7,445 bases of DNA, taken from the NCBI GenBank assembly GCA_029213105.1, contig JARGNS010000183.1, positions 1 to 7,445 of the forward strand, in the 5' to 3' direction. The notes under the pieces were generated by a model. That model saw only the letters and a list, made by a program, of their open reading frames with translations. It ran no database searches and was not told the origin of the DNA. This document shows, piece after piece, positions 4,777-7,445 of this stretch. Numbering within the stretch: position 1 is the stretch's first letter; the number at the start of each line of letters is the position of its first letter. A program made the position numbers and the translations under genes. This DNA is from Planctomycetota bacterium (GTDB lineage: Bacteria > Planctomycetota > PLA2 > JAEUHO01).

Positions 4777-7445
4777 TCCGGCTCACGACCTGTCTCGCGA
4801 TCGTCGCGGTACTTGCCGCAGGCTGCGGGGGCTCCGACAGCGGCCTCAGTGCCCCCTCCGGCGTGGCCACCGCCACGATCGAGTCGATCGATGGCCCCTT
4901 CAGCGCCTTCACGTCGGGCCCGTTTGTACTGACGGGAACGGGCTTCGGGCCGGTCGGTACGACGGTCCCCGTCCGCTTCACATCCGTGATCGGCGCGGTG
5001 TTCGACGGCGGCTCCTCCGAGTGGGCTACCGTCGACGGCACGATCACCAGTCCGACCACGATCACGGGCATGACGCCCACCGCCATCCCTGCGGGCGAGT
5101 TCACGACGTTCGTCGGCGTCACGCTCCCCGGCGGCAAGGCGCTGCTCTCCTTCGTGCCGATCGCCCGCTTCGTCGCCCTCGAAGTCGCCGGCGCGGGCAC
5201 GCTCTCGGTGCCCTCGGACATCCCCACGGACATCGAGGTGGAGGGTGATGCGTTCGGCACGCCCGGCGACATGGTCACGGTGAAGTTCGTGGCCGCGACC
5301 GACGCCTTCCGGGGGGGGCCGTCCGGCCCGAACGCGACCAGCGTGATCACCGCCGTGGGTGAAGTCATCGACAGCACGACCGTGCGCGTGCAAACACCCG
5401 TTGCCGGCGCCTCACTACCGACCCCTGCCCGCATCGGCGTGGTCCGGGCCGATGGCTTCGAGGGGCTGTCCACGACCGCCGACCTGGTGTTCGAGCCGCC
5501 GAGCGTCACGTCCGCGACCATCACTTCAGCCCAGGGCTCGCGCCCCATCCTCTGGACACTCGAAGGGGCAGGATTCGTGACGCCCGTGGGCACGGCAACG
5601 TTGCTCACCATGCACTACACGGCCCCCGCCGCGCTGCCGAGCGGCTCCCCCACCGCCACGGCCATGGGCATGATCATCGCCGACGGCACGATCGAGGCCT
5701 ACACGCCGCTGGTAGCCATGTTGCCCGCCAAGGTGGAGGTCAGCGTGGAGATCGAGTTCGCCAGCGGTGCGCGCGTGCCGCTGCAGTCGGGCGGCCTTAC
5801 GCTCGAGCCCACGCCGGTGGTCATGGACGACAGCTTCGACGTACTGACGAATGTAGGCCTCGACGTCGGAAGTTCGGCCCCCTCAGGCGACGGCCTGCTG
5901 GCCAATGACTCCGATCCGGATCCGGCCGACACGCTGTCGGTCGTGGAGTTCGACGCCGCCTCAACCGCGGGTGGCCAGGTGGTCGTGCGAGCGGATGGGT
6001 CCTTCACCTACAACCCCCCGCCCGGCTTCGCTGGAGCCGATGCGTTCACCTACACGGCCAGCGACGGGGTGGCCACGGCCGTCGGGCGGGTCGACCTGAC
6101 CGTACGCCACGATGTGGGCACGCGCACCTGGTTCCTGCATGCCGAGGCGGCGGAGAGTAGTGCCCGTGACGGTCGCCTGCTCAGCCCCTTCCGGACCGTG
6201 GCGGACTTCGAGGCTGCCAAGTCCGGTGGCGGTGTGGGCGCCCCCGCGGCTGGTGATGCACTGTTCATCTTCGCCGACACGGCCGTGGGCTACCACGCGG
6301 GACTCGTCCTACTCGACGATATGACCCTACTGGGCGAGCGCGCCGGCTTGACGCTGCGCAACCCGCCCGTATCGGGGGCCGAGGTCGTCATCGTCCCCGC
6401 CGGCGAGACGACGCTGCTCGGCGATGCGCAGGCCCCCCCCATGAACGTGCCTGCCATCACCCTCGGCGCAAACAACACGATTCGTGGCCTGACGGTTCGG
6501 AACCGCCGCGGCGCGGGCCTCGTCGGCACCGCCGTGGGAACGCTCACCGTCCGCGACATGTCCATCGCGGCCCTGGGCGGCAGCGCCCTCGACATCGACG
6601 GCGGCACGCTCGACGTCTGGCTCGAAGACTGCTCGACGGACTTCACGCTCACCGCCGCTGGGGCGCCCGACGAATACCCAGCACACGGCCTGCGGCTCCT
6701 CGATGTGTCGGGCGAGGTCCGCATTGCTCCGGGCAACACGACCCTTCCAGATGCGGACATGACCGTCGTGCCCACCGGCACGGGCCAAGCCGCCTTCCGA
6801 GGGACACGCCTAGAGGCCATCCTCGTGGCTGACACTTCGGGCCCCCTGGACGTGACCAGCACCGGTGTGACCATCCGGGAGTTCGCTTCCCACGGCCTGG
6901 TGCTGGACACCGTGCAGGGCACCTTCACAGTCGAGGAGACCCTCCAGATTTCCGAGCCGCGCGCGCCGACGAGCCCGATGCAATCGCGCGTCCTGGTGCG
7001 CATCACGGACTCGTCGGCGGATGTCCTGTTCGATTCCGTTGCCCTGACGGGCGGCAAGGTCTCGGCCGCCGCCGTGACCGAAGTCGTCGCGAACGGCATC
7101 GAGCTGATCGCCAACACGGGCACGTTCCAGATTCTCGGTGGAGGTCTCGGGGTCTGCGGTGACAGCGCGGTTCTCGCCCGTGACTGCACGGGTGCCATCA
7201 CGCTCGATGGGACGAAGGACCGCGACGACCTCGGGGATCTTCCCGATGGGCTCAACATCCACTCCACGGGGCAGAGGGAATCGGCGGCGGCCTCGCCGCC
7301 GGCACACGGCGTCTGGGTGCAGAACTGCACGGGCGCGATCTCCATCAAGCAATGCACCTTCAACGCGATCGGAGAGCGCGGAGACCCGACCACCAAGGCT
7401 GCGTCCATCCTGCCGGCGGACGCGAACGACGCCGTGCGGGTGGAG
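4773..7445 (+). CDS. Giant lipoprotein with TIG-like repeats, Big_9 domain and beta-helix (3' end outside window)
   Basis: Open without a stop for 891 codons to the last base, so the C-terminus is missing. Residues 1-18 form a lipoprotein signal: the hydrophobic core CLAIVAVLAAG ends in the lipobox LAAGC, with Cys18 (codon 4824-4826) as the lipidated residue. Gly19 at +2 does not suggest inner-membrane retention. Residues 33-345 hold three TIG/IPT-like Ig folds, each with a G-x-x-F-type motif: LTGTGFG (53-59), VEGDAFG (156-162), LEGAGFV (263-269). Residues 351-445 are a Big_9/cadherin-like domain with the LLANDSDPDPADTL and GSFTYNPPPGF signatures. From about 451 on comes a parallel beta-helix of the pectin-lyase-like type: SPFRTVADF (471-479), GDALFIFAD (494-502), MTLLGE (517-522), NTIRGLTVRN (548-557), then repeating coils, some with cysteine caps. 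TIG and Big_9 modules commonly act as spacers or binding domains at the surface. No catalytic residues of polysaccharide lyases are evident, so a structural or adhesive role is more likely than an enzyme. The partner is probably the coupled protein upstream. Confidence 0.92.
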   Translation, partial: MIRLTTCLAIVAVLAAGCGGSDSGLSAPSGVATATIESIDGPFSAFTSGPFVLTGTGFGPVGTTVPVRFTSVIGAVFDGGSSEWATVDGTITSPTTITGMTPTAIPAGEFTTFVGVTLPGGKALLSFVPIARFVALEVAGAGTLSVPSDIPTDIEVEGDAFGTPGDMVTVKFVAATDAFRGGPSGPNATSVITAVGEVIDSTTVRVQTPVAGASLPTPARIGVVRADGFEGLSTTADLVFEPPSVTSATITSAQGSRPILWTLEGAGFVTPVGTATLLTMHYTAPAALPSGSPTATAMGMIIADGTIEAYTPLVAMLPAKVEVSVEIEFASGARVPLQSGGLTLEPTPVVMDDSFDVLTNVGLDVGSSAPSGDGLLANDSDPDPADTLSVVEFDAASTAGGQVVVRADGSFTYNPPPGFAGADAFTYTASDGVATAVGRVDLTVRHDVGTRTWFLHAEAAESSARDGRLLSPFRTVADFEAAKSGGGVGAPAAGDALFIFADTAVGYHAGLVLLDDMTLLGERAGLTLRNPPVSGAEVVIVPAGETTLLGDAQAPPMNVPAITLGANNTIRGLTVRNRRGAGLVGTAVGTLTVRDMSIAALGGSALDIDGGTLDVWLEDCSTDFTLTAAGAPDEYPAHGLRLLDVSGEVRIAPGNTTLPDADMTVVPTGTGQAAFRGTRLEAILVADTSGPLDVTSTGVTIREFASHGLVLDTVQGTFTVEETLQISEPRAPTSPMQSRVLVRITDSSADVLFDSVALTGGKVSAAAVTEVVANGIELIANTGTFQILGGGLGVCGDSAVLARDCTGAITLDGTKDRDDLGDLPDGLNIHSTGQRESAAASPPAHGVWVQNCTGAISIKQCTFNAIGERGDPTTKAASILPADANDAVRVE
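5311..5318 (+). repeat. G8 homopolymer in the lipoprotein gene
   Basis: Eight consecutive G lie within the second TIG-like repeat (residues about 180-182). If the tract slipped, one shifted frame would stop at 5344-5346 and the other at 5360-5362, both within 45 nt, so a change in length would turn the gene off. Confidence 0.6.
6433..6440 (+). repeat. C8 homopolymer in the lipoprotein gene
   Basis: Eight consecutive C encode part of a Pro-Pro pair at the base of the beta-helix. In one shifted frame a TGA follows at once (6442-6444). An in-frame ATG directly follows the tract (6441), but there is no good ribosome binding site for internal initiation. Confidence 0.55.

Noticed and set aside
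4319..5611. 430-codon minus-strand open frame spanning the junction of the two operon genes
   Set aside because: It is Ser/Thr/Pro/Val-rich in its first part and Arg/Pro-rich in the rest, crosses two well-supported plus-strand genes, and has no recognisable product.
6290..7408. 372-codon minus-strand open frame opposite the beta-helix
   Set aside because: Low-complexity Ser/Arg/Pro/Val translation; the plus strand encodes a clear beta-helix in this stretch.
6123..7445. Polysaccharide lyase or pectate lyase activity for the beta-helix region
   Set aside because: The fold type fits, but I see no cluster of conserved catalytic Asp/Arg/Lys residues of the lyase families, and fusion to TIG and Big_9 modules fits a structural surface protein better.

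Overview
The window is GC-rich bacterial DNA. It holds four protein genes, all with strong GC preference at third codon positions, and no RNA gene, IS element or CRISPR array that I can see. A typical lipobox and large secreted proteins built from TIG, cadherin/Ig-like and beta-helix modules fit a free-living Gram-negative lineage with high GC and a large genome, such as Myxococcota, Planctomycetota or a related candidate phylum. The sequence alone does not settle the phylum.

Layout. Positions 1-192 carry no gene I can support. A 68-residue dodecin-family gene (193-399, +) follows, with a perfect 10-bp GC hairpin just after its stop. It converges on a minus-strand gene (622-1134) for a small membrane-anchored protein of unknown function whose C-terminus looks lipocalin-like. 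Positions 1135-1335 form a divergent promoter region. Two sigma70-like promoters lie back to back there, each with a 17-nt spacer, and their -35 boxes are only 13 nt apart. One drives the minus-strand gene and the other drives the large rightward operon.

The rightward operon fills the rest. Its first gene (1336-4776) encodes a 1146-residue exported protein: signal peptide, a long cysteine-bearing region I cannot assign to any family, a DUF11-like segment, a beta-rich segment like those in pilus- or surface-associated proteins, a degenerate calcium-loop motif and a proline-rich tail. Its stop overlaps the start of the next gene (ATGA, 4773-4776), which implies translational coupling. That second gene runs open for 891 codons to the window edge. 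It encodes a lipoprotein with three TIG-like repeats of about 105 residues, one Big_9/cadherin-like domain and a long parallel beta-helix that is cut off by the window.

Together the operon looks like a surface-structure module: a secreted multidomain protein made together with a giant lipid-anchored beta-helix protein. A role in adhesion, matrix or appendage building is inference. The main points of interest are this two-gene pairing, the unassigned 500-residue N-terminal region of the first protein, the compact divergent promoter, and 8-base homopolymer tracts inside the lipoprotein gene that could either act as switches or be sequencing-error hotspots.
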